Shown here: one piece after another, positions 10,582-19,062 of the stretch
Layout of the letters: every line of letters starts with the position of its first letter
Position numbering within the stretch: position 1 is the stretch's first letter
Origin: Prescottella equi
GTDB lineage: Bacteria > Actinomycetota > Actinomycetes > Mycobacteriales > Mycobacteriaceae
Assembly: GCF_002094305.1 (NCBI RefSeq)
Contig: NZ_LWTX01000005.1
Location: 186,001 to 250,000 of the forward strand
Length of the DNA stretch: 64,000 nt
Direction of reading: 5' to 3'
Position numbers and translations under genes: made by a program
The notes under the pieces: generated by a model
Databases searched by the model: none
Told to the model about the DNA's origin: nothing
The model's input: only the letters and a program-made list of their open reading frames with translations

Positions 10582-10683
10582 TTACTTACCGAGCTTCCGA
10601 CGCTGGACGCGCGTGCGGCGGAGCAGCTTGCGGTGCTTCTTCTTCGACATACGCTTGCGGCGCTTCTTGATCACTGAACCCAT
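10582..10683 (-). CDS. small ribosomal-protein-like bS22 (AURKAIP1/COX24 domain)
   Basis: A 33-aa, extremely basic protein starting [19 protein letters not shown]. It matches the actinobacterial AURKAIP1/COX24 peptide that occupies the small ribosomal subunit as bS22 in mycobacteria (from memory Rv0500B). The gene sits between the excisionase-type HTH gene and the epimerase, exactly as in mycobacteria. About half of the residues are Lys or Arg. A strong hairpin immediately follows the TAA, so it is probably expressed as a short, abundant, separately terminated transcript. Confidence 0.9.
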
Positions 10684-10850
10684 GGTGGGTGTCCCTCACA
10701 GTCTTCTCTAGCGTTCAGCGCACGCCGGTCACGTACGCCTGTGTCTGCCTCTGGCGCTGAGGCCTCGTTGCCATGGCCGCTTTCACGACCCCAGCGCCTG
10801 ACGACACCGGCTGGCTGGTACGACGACTAACGATCGTACCGGGACGGATC

Positions 10851-10870
10851 GCCTCGGCGAAAACCGAGGC
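10851..10870 (-). terminator. short hairpin after the HTH gene
   Basis: GCCTCGG and CCGAGGC form a 7-bp perfect stem with loop CGAAAA, 23 bp past the HTH-gene stop. On the minus strand the loop reads TTTTCG. A second inverted repeat (GGTACGA/TCGTACC, 10817-10840) lies just beyond and may belong to the bS22 promoter region. Confidence 0.45.
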
Positions 10871-10893
10871 CCATCCTTTTCGGCTCCGACGGG

Positions 10894-11136
10894 TCAGCCG
10901 GCGTCGAAATACGAGGTCTGCAGATAGTCGTGCACAGCTTTCGCGTGGACACGGAACGACCGCCCCACACGGACCGCGGGGAGTTCCCCGCTGTGCACCA
11001 GGCGGTACACGGTCATCTTCGAGACCCTCATCAAGGCCGCGACCTCCGCGACCGTGAGGAACTGCGTCCCGCCGAGACCGGACTGCCCTTCCTGTTGTCC
11101 CCGGAGGGACCTGTCAGGTTTGTCGATGGATCCCAT
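10894..11136 (-). CDS. excisionase-type helix-turn-helix DNA-binding protein (Rv0500A-like)
   Basis: An 80-aa protein with a MerR/excisionase-type winged helix from about residue 24 (FLTVAEVAALMRVSKMTVYRLVHSGELPAVRVG) to the end. There is no sensor domain, so it is a small constitutive or co-acting DNA-binding protein, similar in build to BldC-type regulators. I chose the ATG of MGSIDKPD, with GGAGG about 11 nt upstream; a GTG seven codons earlier is possible. Conserved position between proC and bS22 in the mycolata. Target genes unknown. Confidence 0.85.
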   Translation of the reverse strand: MGSIDKPDRSLRGQQEGQSGLGGTQFLTVAEVAALMRVSKMTVYRLVHSGELPAVRVGRSFRVHAKAVHDYLQTSYFDAG

Positions 11137-11312
11137 CTCTTCAATTACCTCCGGCACGTGTCGCGCCGCCGGCTTCCCCTCCGGCGGACCAGACACGCAC
11201 GTGCTGACACGAGCTTAGCGGGACCAGAGGGATTGATGCGACGGGTGTTGCAAACAAGATCGACAATCGCGGTGGTGGCGGCCCCTCGAGGCCCGCCGCC
11301 GGATCCGGCCGG

Positions 11313-12155
11313 TCAGCTCTGGACGGTGGCCGGCGCGGCGCCCGCGTGCCCGGACCGTTCGACGTCCCGCCGCTTGACGAGCAGCAGGATGGCGATCACC
11401 GGATAGGCCAGGATGGGCGCGAGGGTTCCGGGGTAGAACGCCTGGTCCAGCAGGATGGCGGCGCCGCTCAACAGCGCGAAGTCGAAGAGGCCGTGCATCA
11501 CCGAGTTGAGCGCGTTACTGCCCGAGACGCGGCGGATGAGGTAGAAGAAGTAGCCGGCCAGGCTGACGACGACGGCCTGCGGGATCGCGGATGCGCCGCC
11601 GTGCCCGAAGACGTTGGACAGATGGACCAGGCCGAAGACGATGCTGGACCACAGCGCGACCTGACCCTCGCGGAGACCGTGCCGGCGCAGCACCGTCACC
11701 CCGATGCCGCGGAACATCCCCTCCTCACCCCACCCGACGAACTGGGTGGCGACGAGCAGGACGACCACGAACAGCCACCCCTTCTCGGACAGGGCGCTGT
11801 AGTCGATTCCGACGAGGATCGCGACCAACAGGATGGCGGGCACGGCCCACACCCACCGACTGACGGGCCGGTCGTCCTTCAGGACGGGACGCCACCAGCC
11901 GAGTGCCGCGACGACGCCGTAGGTGAAGACGAGGGCGATCCCGAGCGGGATCACCATCGTGAAGAACACCCCTCGGGTAGTCAGGGTGTCGCTCTCGTCG
12001 GCCCAGTTGCCGATCAGTCGGCCGCCGAACTGGATGATCGCCAGATAGACGACCACGATCACGGCGAACGCCGCATAGGAGAGGCTACGTCCGGCGCTTC
12101 GAGGCGAGACCTCGCGATTGCGTGTGTCCACGGCGCCACAGTAGAACTCCGGCAT
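11313..12155 (-). CDS. CPBP family intramembrane glutamic endopeptidase
   Basis: A 280-aa integral membrane protein with about eight hydrophobic segments and the CPBP/Abi (CAAX prenyl protease-like) signature. Motif 1 is EEGMFRGIG (EExxxR) near residue 140, motif 2 is FGLVHLSNVFGHG near 175, and motif 3 is HGLFDF near 220. The active site lies within the membrane. Substrate unknown; family members process membrane peptides or bacteriocin-related signals. It is not part of the conserved Rv0500-type core and looks inserted between proC and the HTH gene. The start is uncertain: ATG here, or GTG eight codons later. Confidence 0.85.
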   Translation of the reverse strand: MPEFYCGAVDTRNREVSPRSAGRSLSYAAFAVIVVVYLAIIQFGGRLIGNWADESDTLTTRGVFFTMVIPLGIALVFTYGVVAALGWWRPVLKDDRPVSRWVWAVPAILLVAILVGIDYSALSEKGWLFVVVLLVATQFVGWGEEGMFRGIGVTVLRRHGLREGQVALWSSIVFGLVHLSNVFGHGGASAIPQAVVVSLAGYFFYLIRRVSGSNALNSVMHGLFDFALLSGAAILLDQAFYPGTLAPILAYPVIAILLLVKRRDVERSGHAGAAPATVQS

Positions 12156-12230
12156 GCCTGTTCGCGCGTCGTGGACAGGCGCGCGTCACCGCGGCGGGCC
12201 GACGCTCACCGCGCCGGCCCGACCCGCAGA

Positions 12231-13046
12231 TCATTCGGGGGCGACGCCCAGTTCCGCCGACCGGTCGCGCGCTGCCGCGAGGGCCTCGTAGAACGCGGTC
12301 CGGAGCCCGCACCGCTCGAGTTCGCGTACCGCGGCCGCGGTGGTACCGCCGGGCGAGGTGACGGCGGCGCGCAGGTCGTTCGCGCTCTCGCCCGACTCCG
12401 CGAGCATCGCGGCCGAACCGATCATCGTCTGCACGACGAGTTCGCTCGCTGTCGCGCGGGTCAGGCCGAGGGAGACGCCGGCGTCGATCATGGCCTCGGC
12501 CGCGAGGAAGAAGTACGCCGGTCCGGAACCGGATACCGCGGTCACGGCGTCGATCTGCGACTCCGGGACGGTGGTGACGGCGCCCACCGTCGCGAGGATC
12601 CCGCGGACCAGGTCGAGGTGCTCGGGCTTGACGTGTCGTCCGGGCGCGATGGCGCTGGCACCCTGCCCGACGAGCATCGGGGTGTTCGGCATCACCCGCA
12701 CGACCGGGAAACCGGCCGGCAGCTTCGACTCGTACCGAGCCGTGGAGATACCCGCGGCGAGCGAGACGATGATCTGCTCACGTTCGCCGTCGAGGTCGAC
12801 CTTCGACAGCGCAGCCAGCACCGCGTCGACGTCGGTGGGCTTGACCGCCACGACGATGACGTCCGCACCCTCGGCCGCGTCCTCCGGGGTCGTCACCCGG
12901 ATCGAGTAGGCCGCGGCCAGTTCCTCGGCGCGAGGCTCGTACTGCTCGGCGACCACCAGGTCACGGGTCGCGTGACCACCCTGCAACAGCCCAGAGACCA
13001 GCGCCTCACCGATCTTGCCGCCACCGATCACCGCAATTCTCGTCAT
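12231..13046 (-). CDS. proC: pyrroline-5-carboxylate reductase
   Basis: Catalyses the last step of proline synthesis, NADPH-dependent reduction of 1-pyrroline-5-carboxylate. The 271-aa protein begins MTRIAVIGGGKIGEALVSG with a Rossmann GxGxxG. It contains the ProC C-terminal signature TAVSGSGPAYFF near residue 170 and VTSPGGTTAAAV near 230. Length and motifs are typical. A 17-bp hairpin separates it from the upstream thioesterase gene, so it is probably transcribed on its own. Confidence 0.97.
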   Translation of the reverse strand: MTRIAVIGGGKIGEALVSGLLQGGHATRDLVVAEQYEPRAEELAAAYSIRVTTPEDAAEGADVIVVAVKPTDVDAVLAALSKVDLDGEREQIIVSLAAGISTARYESKLPAGFPVVRVMPNTPMLVGQGASAIAPGRHVKPEHLDLVRGILATVGAVTTVPESQIDAVTAVSGSGPAYFFLAAEAMIDAGVSLGLTRATASELVVQTMIGSAAMLAESGESANDLRAAVTSPGGTTAAAVRELERCGLRTAFYEALAAARDRSAELGVAPE

Positions 13047-13072
13047 GCGGACAGCTTAGGCACTGCGTGCCC

Positions 13073-13112
13073 GTGCGCCTTTTCGGTAGCCCCCACTACC
13101 GAAAAGGCGCAC
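13073..13112 (-). terminator. 17-bp perfect hairpin terminator
   Basis: GTGCGCCTTTTCGGTAG (13073-13089) pairs perfectly with 13096-13112 around a six-base loop. It lies between the thioesterase stop and the proC start. A second small palindrome (AGGCGCC-GAA-GGCGCCT, 13113-13129) overlaps the thioesterase stop. Together they probably end the thioesterase-merR transcript. Confidence 0.75.
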
Positions 13113-13127
13113 AGGCGCCGAAGGCGC

Positions 13128-13985
13128 CTACCGCGGGATCATCGCGAGCTGACGGCTCTGCACGACGACCGCGCCGGTGGAGTCGAGCACCGTGTGGTCC
13201 TCCTCGAACCACGTGTCCCCCAACACCGTCGAGCTCGCCATGACGCGCAGCCAGCCCGGCGCGGGACGGCGCCGAAGGTACGTCGTCAGCTGGACGGTGG
13301 GCGCCCAGCCGAAGATGCCGCGGTTCATGGTGACCGGCGCACAGATGTCGCCGGTCATGATCGCGAACAGCGCCGCGGTGGCCGGGTCCTGCTCGTCGTC
13401 GGCCCACGGCCGCGCCCACATCCGGACCTCGGGTTCGCCCTGCCTGCCGCTGAGGAAATGCGCCGACGCGCCGTCGACCCGCAGATCGCAGCCCTGCGAG
13501 ACGTGCACGATCTGCGCCATCGGATGGTCGGCGACGAGCGCGTGCGCCTCGGCGGGCGGCTCGGCGGGCAGTTGCGCGAGCGCCTGCTCCTGCGCGTAGT
13601 GCGGCTCCCCCGCGTCGGGGACGCCCAGCGTCACCGCGGCGTGCACGGCCGGGCGACCGTTCTGGGACAGCTCGACGTCGACGAGCGAGACCTGACGGCC
13701 CCGCTTGCGCACGGTTGCGACGATGTCGACGTCGCCGGGGTCGGGTGCGGCGAGATAGTTGGCGCTCACGGCGAGCGACTGGACGGCCGGATCGACGGGC
13801 ATGTCCGACGGCGCGGTCGCGGTCAGCTCGCGCCGGGCCGCGGCCGCGCAGACGGCCATCATGCAGCCGCCGTGCACCTTGGGTCCGATGGTCCAGATCG
13901 GGTCGATGTGGGCCGAGTACCGGCCGTCGGCACCGGTACCGCTCGGGGTGACGGTGGTCAGGTCCCGGAACGGGTGAGTGGTCAC
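13128..13985 (-). CDS. acyl-CoA thioesterase-like double-hotdog protein (Rv0499-like)
   Basis: A 285-aa protein with the organisation of TesB-like double-hotdog thioesterases: an N-terminal hotdog containing KVHGGCMMAVCAAAARRE, and a C-terminal hotdog ending in SRQLAMIPR, where TesB-type proteins carry a similar QxxL segment. Expected reaction is hydrolysis of an acyl-CoA; the chain length is unknown. Its start overlaps the merR stop by 4 bp (ATGA), so it is translationally coupled to the MerR regulator and probably under its control. Confidence 0.82.
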   Translation of the reverse strand: MTTHPFRDLTTVTPSGTGADGRYSAHIDPIWTIGPKVHGGCMMAVCAAAARRELTATAPSDMPVDPAVQSLAVSANYLAAPDPGDVDIVATVRKRGRQVSLVDVELSQNGRPAVHAAVTLGVPDAGEPHYAQEQALAQLPAEPPAEAHALVADHPMAQIVHVSQGCDLRVDGASAHFLSGRQGEPEVRMWARPWADDEQDPATAALFAIMTGDICAPVTMNRGIFGWAPTVQLTTYLRRRPAPGWLRVMASSTVLGDTWFEEDHTVLDSTGAVVVQSRQLAMIPR

Positions 13986-14686
13986 GGCTGGTCCTGTCTG
14001 TCGGGGGTGTCGAAGTCGTCGAAGGTGCGGCCCGCGAAGCGAGCCGCACCGATGTCCTGGTGGGCGAGCCGGCGCAGCGCGGCCAGCACGGGTTCGTAGA
14101 TCGCGGTTCCGAGGACGGCGTACTCGATCGCGGATTCCGCAGAGTCCGTGGGCATGAGGTCCAGGTCGATCTCGGCGATACCGCGGACGTGCCGCGCGTA
14201 GGCGTCGAGCCGCTCGTCGGTCATCCGGATGCCGACGTCCTCGGCCGCCGCCAGCGCCCGTTCGAGCTGCGCGACAACGGGATACGCCGGTTCGTACACC
14301 TGCCCCAGACGTTCGAGCACGGCGCGGGCCCGCGGGTAGTCGCCGGACCGCTCCTCCCCCTCGGCGGGGTACGGCGGAAGCGCGGCGAGCGCCCGCCCGA
14401 TCGTCTCGAAGACGGTGTCGGCGGGGTGGTCGACGAGTCCGACGATCGTGCGGATCCTGCCGAGCGGCAGTCCGACGCCGGCGAGCGCCTTGACGAGTGC
14501 GAGGCGCCGCACGTGCTGCTCACCGTATTCGGCCTGCGTCGCACTGCTCGCCGCGCCGGGCATCAGCAGTCCCTCGCGCAGGTAGTACTTGACGGTCGCG
14601 AGCGGCACGCCGCTGACCGCGACCAGTTCGGACACCCGCACGTCGAGCCTCTCCTGCTTGACACCCGGCCGCACCGGGTCGACCAT
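13982..14686 (-). CDS. MerR family transcriptional regulator
   Basis: A 234-aa regulator with an N-terminal MerR winged helix (VSELVAVSGVPLATVKYYLREGLL, residues about 17-40) and a long helical C-terminal effector region lacking the Cys pairs of metal or redox sensors. I start at the ATG of MVDPVRPG; longer reading frames run through the operator. A perfect 10-bp inverted repeat lies 8 bp upstream between this gene and the divergent membrane gene. The thioesterase gene overlaps its stop. Likely autoregulated, with the divergent membrane protein and the thioesterase as targets. Ligand unknown. Confidence 0.85.
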   Translation of the reverse strand: MVDPVRPGVKQERLDVRVSELVAVSGVPLATVKYYLREGLLMPGAASSATQAEYGEQHVRRLALVKALAGVGLPLGRIRTIVGLVDHPADTVFETIGRALAALPPYPAEGEERSGDYPRARAVLERLGQVYEPAYPVVAQLERALAAAEDVGIRMTDERLDAYARHVRGIAEIDLDLMPTDSAESAIEYAVLGTAIYEPVLAALRRLAHQDIGAARFAGRTFDDFDTPDRQDQP

Positions 14687-14693
14687 GAAACCC

Positions 14694-14718
14694 GATTGGA
14701 TAGTTGAACTATCCAATC
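14694..14718. promoter_or_regulatory. perfect palindromic operator between merR and the divergent membrane gene
   Basis: GATTGGATAG (14694-14703) and CTATCCAATC (14709-14718) are perfect inverted arms around TTGAA. The site is 8 bp from the merR ATG and 35 bp from the divergent ATG, so a bound dimer would affect both promoters. MerR proteins bind such dyads within long promoter spacers. Confidence 0.75.
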
Positions 14719-14752
14719 TGGGATCGAGCCTACCCCACCCCCAGGAGCTCCC

Positions 14753-15172
14753 ATGATGGATCCCGTTCTCACGATCGTCGTCGGCGTCACCGTGCTCACC
14801 GTGGTGGGTATCGCGTCCGGCGGCGCGTTCCTGCTCCGCATCCTCGCGGGCGACCAGGGCGCCAACGCCCTGCAGAAGAGCTTCTTCCGCGCCGGTCACG
14901 CCCACGCGGGGGTGCTGGTCACGCTGGGCATCCTGCTGGCGACGCTCACCGCGGTCGTCGACGCCAGTCCCGGGTGGTCCGCGGCCGGCGCGATCGCGGT
15001 CCTCGTCGCCGCGATCTTCATCCCTGCCGGGTTCTTCCTGTCGGTCCTCGGCCGGGATCCGGCGAAGCCCGGACCGATGGTCGCGGCGATCTGGCTGGGC
15101 GCGGCCTGCCTGGTGACGGGCCTGGTGATCTCGGGGATCACGGTGATCGGCGCGGGCGTGTCCGCGCTGTAG
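14753..15172 (+). CDS. four-TM membrane protein divergent from merR
   Basis: A 139-aa integral membrane protein with about four hydrophobic segments (residues 5-28, 50-68, 77-98 and 108-132). A short polar loop contains FFRAGHAHAGVL, two His in a membrane-proximal position. AGGAG stands six bases before the ATG. No recognised enzyme motif. Being divergent from, and sharing a palindromic operator with, the MerR regulator, it is the best candidate target of that regulator. Transport or stress role is conjecture. Confidence 0.78.
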   Translation: MMDPVLTIVVGVTVLTVVGIASGGAFLLRILAGDQGANALQKSFFRAGHAHAGVLVTLGILLATLTAVVDASPGWSAAGAIAVLVAAIFIPAGFFLSVLGRDPAKPGPMVAAIWLGAACLVTGLVISGITVIGAGVSAL

Positions 15173-15205
15173 GAACCGGCCGACGTGGGCAGCAGCCGGC
15201 CGGAG

Positions 15206-16048
15206 TCAGCGCAGGTTCGCGCGGGCGAAGCTGAGGGCCTGGCCGAGCATCGACGCCCGCTCCGGTCGGGTCCGAGCGTTCTGGGTGTTGATCTCGACGA
15301 CCACCTGTCCGCCGAAGCCACTGTCGCGCAAATGCCGGAACACCTCGACGCACGGCTGACTCCCGTGGCCGGGGATGAGGTGTTCGTCGACCGAGGCACC
15401 GCGGCCGTCCGCCAGATGCAGGTGCGAGAGCCCGCTGCCCATCCGGTCGGCCAGCTCGAGTGCATCCATACCCGCGGTCGCGGTGTGCGAGAGGTCGAGC
15501 GTGTAGTGCCGGTAACCGGAGTCGGTGGGGTCGTACGACGGGCTGAACGCGGACAGGGCCGCACCCGGGCCGCCGCGCCTGCGCAGACGCTCCGCGCTCC
15601 GCTCCTTGCCGCCGAAGAAGCTGTCGGCGCGCATCGGGAACATGTTCTCCACGGCCACGATCGCCCCGGTCTTCTCCTCGAGACGCTCGACCTGTTCGGC
15701 GAATCCGTCGGCGTACCGACGCTGCCACCGGAACGGTGGGTGCACCACGACGTTCGACGCGCCCAGCGCCTCCGCGGCCTCCACCGACCGGTCCAGCTTC
15801 GCGACCGGGTCCGCACCCCACACCCGTTGGGAGATCAACAAGCACGGCACGTGGACGGCCTGTACGGGCACCGCATACTTGCGGACCAGACGCTTGACGG
15901 CGGAGATGTCCTGGCTGACGGATTCGGCCCACACCATGAGCTCGACGCCGTCGTAGCCGACCTCCGCCGCGTAGCGGAAGGCCGCCTCGGTGTTCTCCGG
16001 GTAGACGGACGCAGTGGACAGTCCGACGAGGACCTTCCGGTCCGACAT
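15206..16048 (-). CDS. sugar-phosphate isomerase/epimerase-like TIM-barrel protein (Rv0498-like)
   Basis: A 280-aa AP-endonuclease-2/xylose-isomerase-like TIM barrel starting MSDRKVLVGLSTASVYP. Metal-ligand-like residues recur along the barrel: GYDGVELMVWAES, NVVVHPP, AVENMFPM, HYTLDLSHTATAG, HLHLADG and VVVEINTQN. These spacings fit a divalent-metal isomerase or endonuclease-IV-like fold. Substrate unknown. GGGAGG precedes the ATG. It lies 38 bp downstream of the Ala/Pro-rich membrane gene on the same strand; ppx, membrane protein and this gene form a conserved block in the mycolata. Confidence 0.85.
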   Translation of the reverse strand: MSDRKVLVGLSTASVYPENTEAAFRYAAEVGYDGVELMVWAESVSQDISAVKRLVRKYAVPVQAVHVPCLLISQRVWGADPVAKLDRSVEAAEALGASNVVVHPPFRWQRRYADGFAEQVERLEEKTGAIVAVENMFPMRADSFFGGKERSAERLRRRGGPGAALSAFSPSYDPTDSGYRHYTLDLSHTATAGMDALELADRMGSGLSHLHLADGRGASVDEHLIPGHGSQPCVEVFRHLRDSGFGGQVVVEINTQNARTRPERASMLGQALSFARANLR

Positions 16049-16086
16049 GCGCGCCCTCCCCACGATCCCGCTCCGCCCGTGTCCGG

Positions 16087-17187
16087 TCAGCTCGTGCTGA
16101 GCAGGAAGGCCAGGGGCCCGAGTGTCACGAACACACCCGCGACGACGGCGATGACCAGGCTCGCGATGTCGTCGGTACGGCGCAGGATCCGCACCATCGC
16201 CACCAGTCCGACGATCACCAGGACCGCGAGGATCAGCGCCACCATCGGCAGCATGTCCCACAGCTTCTCGAAGCCCTTGAACATCAGCGCGCCCGCGACG
16301 ACCGCGACAGCACCCTGCCCCAGCAGCACCGCCCACTGCTTCGCGGCGCTCGCCTCCTCGGGCAGGTCCTCGGGGTCGGCGGGGCTCTCGTCGTCGAGGT
16401 CGGTGTCCGCCGCAGCGGCCTCTGCCTGAGCGGGCGCTGCCGCGTCGTTCCGTCGGAGCAGATCGCCGGCGACGCTCTGGCCCGAGAGCAGCCGCGGCTC
16501 CGGGTCCACACTGTGCGCGAGGGGCTGCGCCGGGACGGGCTCGAGGACCGTGGTCGCCGCCGACCGCCAACCGGAGTCGAACTTGTGATCGTCGGCCTTG
16601 CGGTCGTCGGCCCTGTGATCGTCGGCCTCGACGGCTCGCGAGATCAGGGTCGGGGTCTCTTCGGCCTTCGCGGCGGCGTCCTTGCCGGCCGCGTCGGTGT
16701 TCTCGTCCGCCTTGTCGGCAGCGTCCGCGTCCTTACGGGCTGCGACGGCGTCGGCCGACGAGAAGGCGACAGTGGCGTTCGCGTCCTTCGAGTCCTTCGA
16801 GTCCTTGGCGCCCTTCTCGTCCGAGGACTCGGGCTTCTCCGACTCGGGCTTCTTCTTCGGCTCGGCGACCGCGGTCGACTCGACGGCAGGAGTCTCGGGG
16901 GCGGGAGCGTCGTCGACAGGGGCCTCCGCCGCCGGCGCCTTCGTCTCTGGAGTCGTCGCCTCGGGAGCCTGCGTGTCGGGAGCCTGCGTGTCGGGGGTCT
17001 CCGCGTCGGGCGTCTCCGGCGTCGCGGCACGGACGGCCTGGAACTCGCCGGTCAGCTCCGCGACGGAGATGCCGCCCTTCACACCGCGACGACGGCGTCC
17101 GCCGCCACCGGCACCGACGCGCTGGCCGTTGCGGGCCAGCAGTTCTGCAACCGAGATTGCTTGGCTGTCGCCTTCGGGCTCAGTCAT
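16087..17187 (-). CDS. Ala/Pro/Glu-rich membrane protein (Rv0497-like)
   Basis: A 366-aa protein with a long disordered N-terminal region (about 1-275). It has TPE/TQAP and KDSKD-type repeats and a basic patch GGGRRRRGVKGG near residue 25. About three C-terminal transmembrane segments follow (280-303, 310-333 and 340-364). The ATG overlaps the ppx stop by 4 bp. The same architecture is found next to ppx in mycobacteria. No enzymatic motif; it may be a membrane anchor or scaffold. The low-complexity region has strong GC codon bias, so alternative-frame readings here are unreliable. Confidence 0.85.
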   Translation of the reverse strand: MTEPEGDSQAISVAELLARNGQRVGAGGGGRRRRGVKGGISVAELTGEFQAVRAATPETPDAETPDTQAPDTQAPEATTPETKAPAAEAPVDDAPAPETPAVESTAVAEPKKKPESEKPESSDEKGAKDSKDSKDANATVAFSSADAVAARKDADAADKADENTDAAGKDAAAKAEETPTLISRAVEADDHRADDRKADDHKFDSGWRSAATTVLEPVPAQPLAHSVDPEPRLLSGQSVAGDLLRRNDAAAPAQAEAAAADTDLDDESPADPEDLPEEASAAKQWAVLLGQGAVAVVAGALMFKGFEKLWDMLPMVALILAVLVIVGLVAMVRILRRTDDIASLVIAVVAGVFVTLGPLAFLLSTS

Positions 17188-18137
17188 CGAGCGCTCACCA
17201 CCAGTTCTCCACCCATGTCCGTATCGAGCTTGCGAAGAATCAGACCCTCACGCAGTGCCCACGGGCAAATCTCGAGAGTGTCGATCCCCAGCGCGCGCAT
17301 GCTGGCCTCCGCAACGAGAGCCCCGGCGACGATCTGCTGGGAACGGTCGGAGCTCACGCCCTCCAATTCTGCACGGTCCGCCGTCGTCATCCGTGAGATG
17401 AACGCGATCAGCTGCCGCAGCCCGCTCGCGGTGAGGGTGCGCTTGACGCGCGGACCTGCACCGGAAGGCGCTGCGCCGGTGAGGCGGGCGAGGGATCGGA
17501 AGGTCTTGGAGGTGCCGACGCGCAGGTCCGCGGCGCCCGCGGCGCGCAACTCCTTCGCGGGGGTGGCCAGTTCGGCGTCGAGCCAGTCGCGCAGCACGGC
17601 GACACGGCGCTTGCCCGGGGGATCCTCCTGGAGCCAGTCCCGGGTGAGCCGGCCGGCGCCGAGTTGCAGCGAGAACGCGACGTCGGGATCCTCGTCGCCG
17701 CCGCACGTCAGCTCGAGCGAACCACCGCCGATGTCGAGGTTGAGGATGCGCCCGGCGCTCCACCCGTACCAGCGGCGCACCGCGAGGAAGGTCAGCCGCG
17801 CCTCGTCGACGCCGGAGAGCACCTCGAGGTTCACGCCGGTCTCGGCGCGCACGCGGGAGAGGACGGCCTCGGAGTTGTTGGCGTCGCGCACGGCCGACGT
17901 CGCGAAGGCCATCAGCTCACCGCACCCCGACGACCTGGCGATACCGGCGAAATCGCCCACCGTCTCGACCAACCGGTCGGCACCGAACGCGGTGATGTCC
18001 CCGCGGTCGTCCGTGTTCTCCGCAAGCCGTAGAGCGGCTTTCGTCGAACTCATCGGGGTGGGGTGCCCACCACGATGTGCGTCCACCACGAGCAGGTGGA
18101 CGGTGTTGCTTCCGACGTCGAGTACCCCAAGGCGCAC
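17184..18137 (-). CDS. Ppx/GppA family phosphatase
   Basis: A 317-aa member of the ASKHA-fold exopolyphosphatase/guanosine pentaphosphatase family. The first phosphate loop is [16 protein letters not shown] at the N-terminus, and the second is [10 protein letters not shown] near residue 140. It lacks the extra C-terminal domains of E. coli Ppx, matching the short actinobacterial PPX1 type (from memory Rv0496), which degrades short-chain polyphosphate. It is divergent from the Cys-rich Rv0495c-like gene with only 33 bp between starts. The membrane-protein gene overlaps its stop. Location near senX3-regX3 suits phosphate metabolism. Confidence 0.92.
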   Translation of the reverse strand: MRLGVLDVGSNTVHLLVVDAHRGGHPTPMSSTKAALRLAENTDDRGDITAFGADRLVETVGDFAGIARSSGCGELMAFATSAVRDANNSEAVLSRVRAETGVNLEVLSGVDEARLTFLAVRRWYGWSAGRILNLDIGGGSLELTCGGDEDPDVAFSLQLGAGRLTRDWLQEDPPGKRRVAVLRDWLDAELATPAKELRAAGAADLRVGTSKTFRSLARLTGAAPSGAGPRVKRTLTASGLRQLIAFISRMTTADRAELEGVSSDRSQQIVAGALVAEASMRALGIDTLEICPWALREGLILRKLDTDMGGELVVSAR

Positions 18138-18170
18138 ACGGTTACGGTACTGGGTCTACCGTCGGGCACT

Positions 18171-18992
18171 GTGACAGCAGGCAGCACCGACAGGTCCCAC
18201 AAGTTGGCTCCCGCGCCGGAAGTAGATCTCGATTTCCCCCGCGAGTGGGTGCAGTTCGTCGATCCGGAGAACGCCGAGCACACCATCAAGGCCGACATGA
18301 CGTGGCTTCTTTCGCGCTGGACCTGCGTGTTCGGCACCCCCGCATGCCAGGGCACGGTCGCCGATCGCCCCGACGACGGCTGCTGCTCGCACGGCGCTTT
18401 CCTGTGTGACGACGAGGACCGCGAGAAGCTCGACAACGCGGTGAGGATGCTCACACCGGACGACTGGCAGTTCATGGAGAAGGGTCTCGGGAAGAAGGGG
18501 TACCTCGAGGAGGACGATCTCGAGGACGAGCCCGCGTTGCGAACCCGCAAGTACAAGGGCGCGTGCATCTTCCTCAACCGCCCCGGACATCCCGGCGGCA
18601 TCGGATGCGCGCTGCACCAGATGGCGCTGCGCAAGGGCATCGAGCCGCTCGAGGTGAAGCCCGAGGTGTGCTGGCAGCTGCCGATCCGCCGCACCCAGGA
18701 GTGGGTGGACCGGCCCGACGGCGAGCAGATCCTCGAGACCACGATCACCGAGTACGACCGTCGCGGCTGGGGCGAGGGCGGCGAGGACCTGACGTGGTAC
18801 TGCTCGGGCTCGCCCGACGCGCACGTCGGCACCCGTCCGGTGTGGCAGTCGTACGCCCCGGAACTGACCGAACTGTTGGGCAAGGCCGCGTACGCCGAAC
18901 TCGCGTCGCTCTGCCGCCGCCGCGAGGGATTGGGCCTCATCGCGGTGCACCCCGCGACCACCGCCGCGCAGGCGAAGGCGCAGCGCGACTGA
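18171..18992 (+). CDS. conserved Cys-rich protein (Rv0495c-like)
   Basis: A 273-aa soluble protein of unknown function with a conserved set of cysteines: [50 protein letters not shown] and TWYCSGS. This spacing suggests a zinc or iron/iron-sulfur binding cluster. A hexamer TACCGT lies 8 nt before the GTG, compatible with a leaderless transcript. I reject a longer in-frame start within the divergent ppx gene. The 3' end faces regX3 across a long hairpin. Conserved at this site in mycobacteria. Confidence 0.85.
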   Translation: MTAGSTDRSHKLAPAPEVDLDFPREWVQFVDPENAEHTIKADMTWLLSRWTCVFGTPACQGTVADRPDDGCCSHGAFLCDDEDREKLDNAVRMLTPDDWQFMEKGLGKKGYLEEDDLEDEPALRTRKYKGACIFLNRPGHPGGIGCALHQMALRKGIEPLEVKPEVCWQLPIRRTQEWVDRPDGEQILETTITEYDRRGWGEGGEDLTWYCSGSPDAHVGTRPVWQSYAPELTELLGKAAYAELASLCRRREGLGLIAVHPATTAAQAKAQRD

Positions 18993-19002
18993 CCGCCCGG
19001 GC

Positions 19003-19053
19003 GGCCGAATGTCACACGCGTTCAGCCCGACTGGACGCGTGTGACATTCGGCC
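19003..19053. terminator. bidirectional terminator hairpin between the Cys-rich gene and regX3
   Basis: GGCCGAATGTCACACGCGT (19003-19021) pairs perfectly with 19035-19053. The stem extends with a G:T pair and CAG/CTG to a 5-base loop, giving about 23 bp. Both flanking genes end at it (stops at 18992 and 19063). Confidence 0.85.
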
Positions 19054-19062
19054 ACGGAAAGC

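Noticed and set aside
11346-14099. 917-codon open frame on the plus strand
   Set aside because: It runs antisense through the CPBP protease, proC and thioesterase genes; composition is Arg/Asp/His-rich as expected from the complement of GC-biased codons, with no motif or SD.
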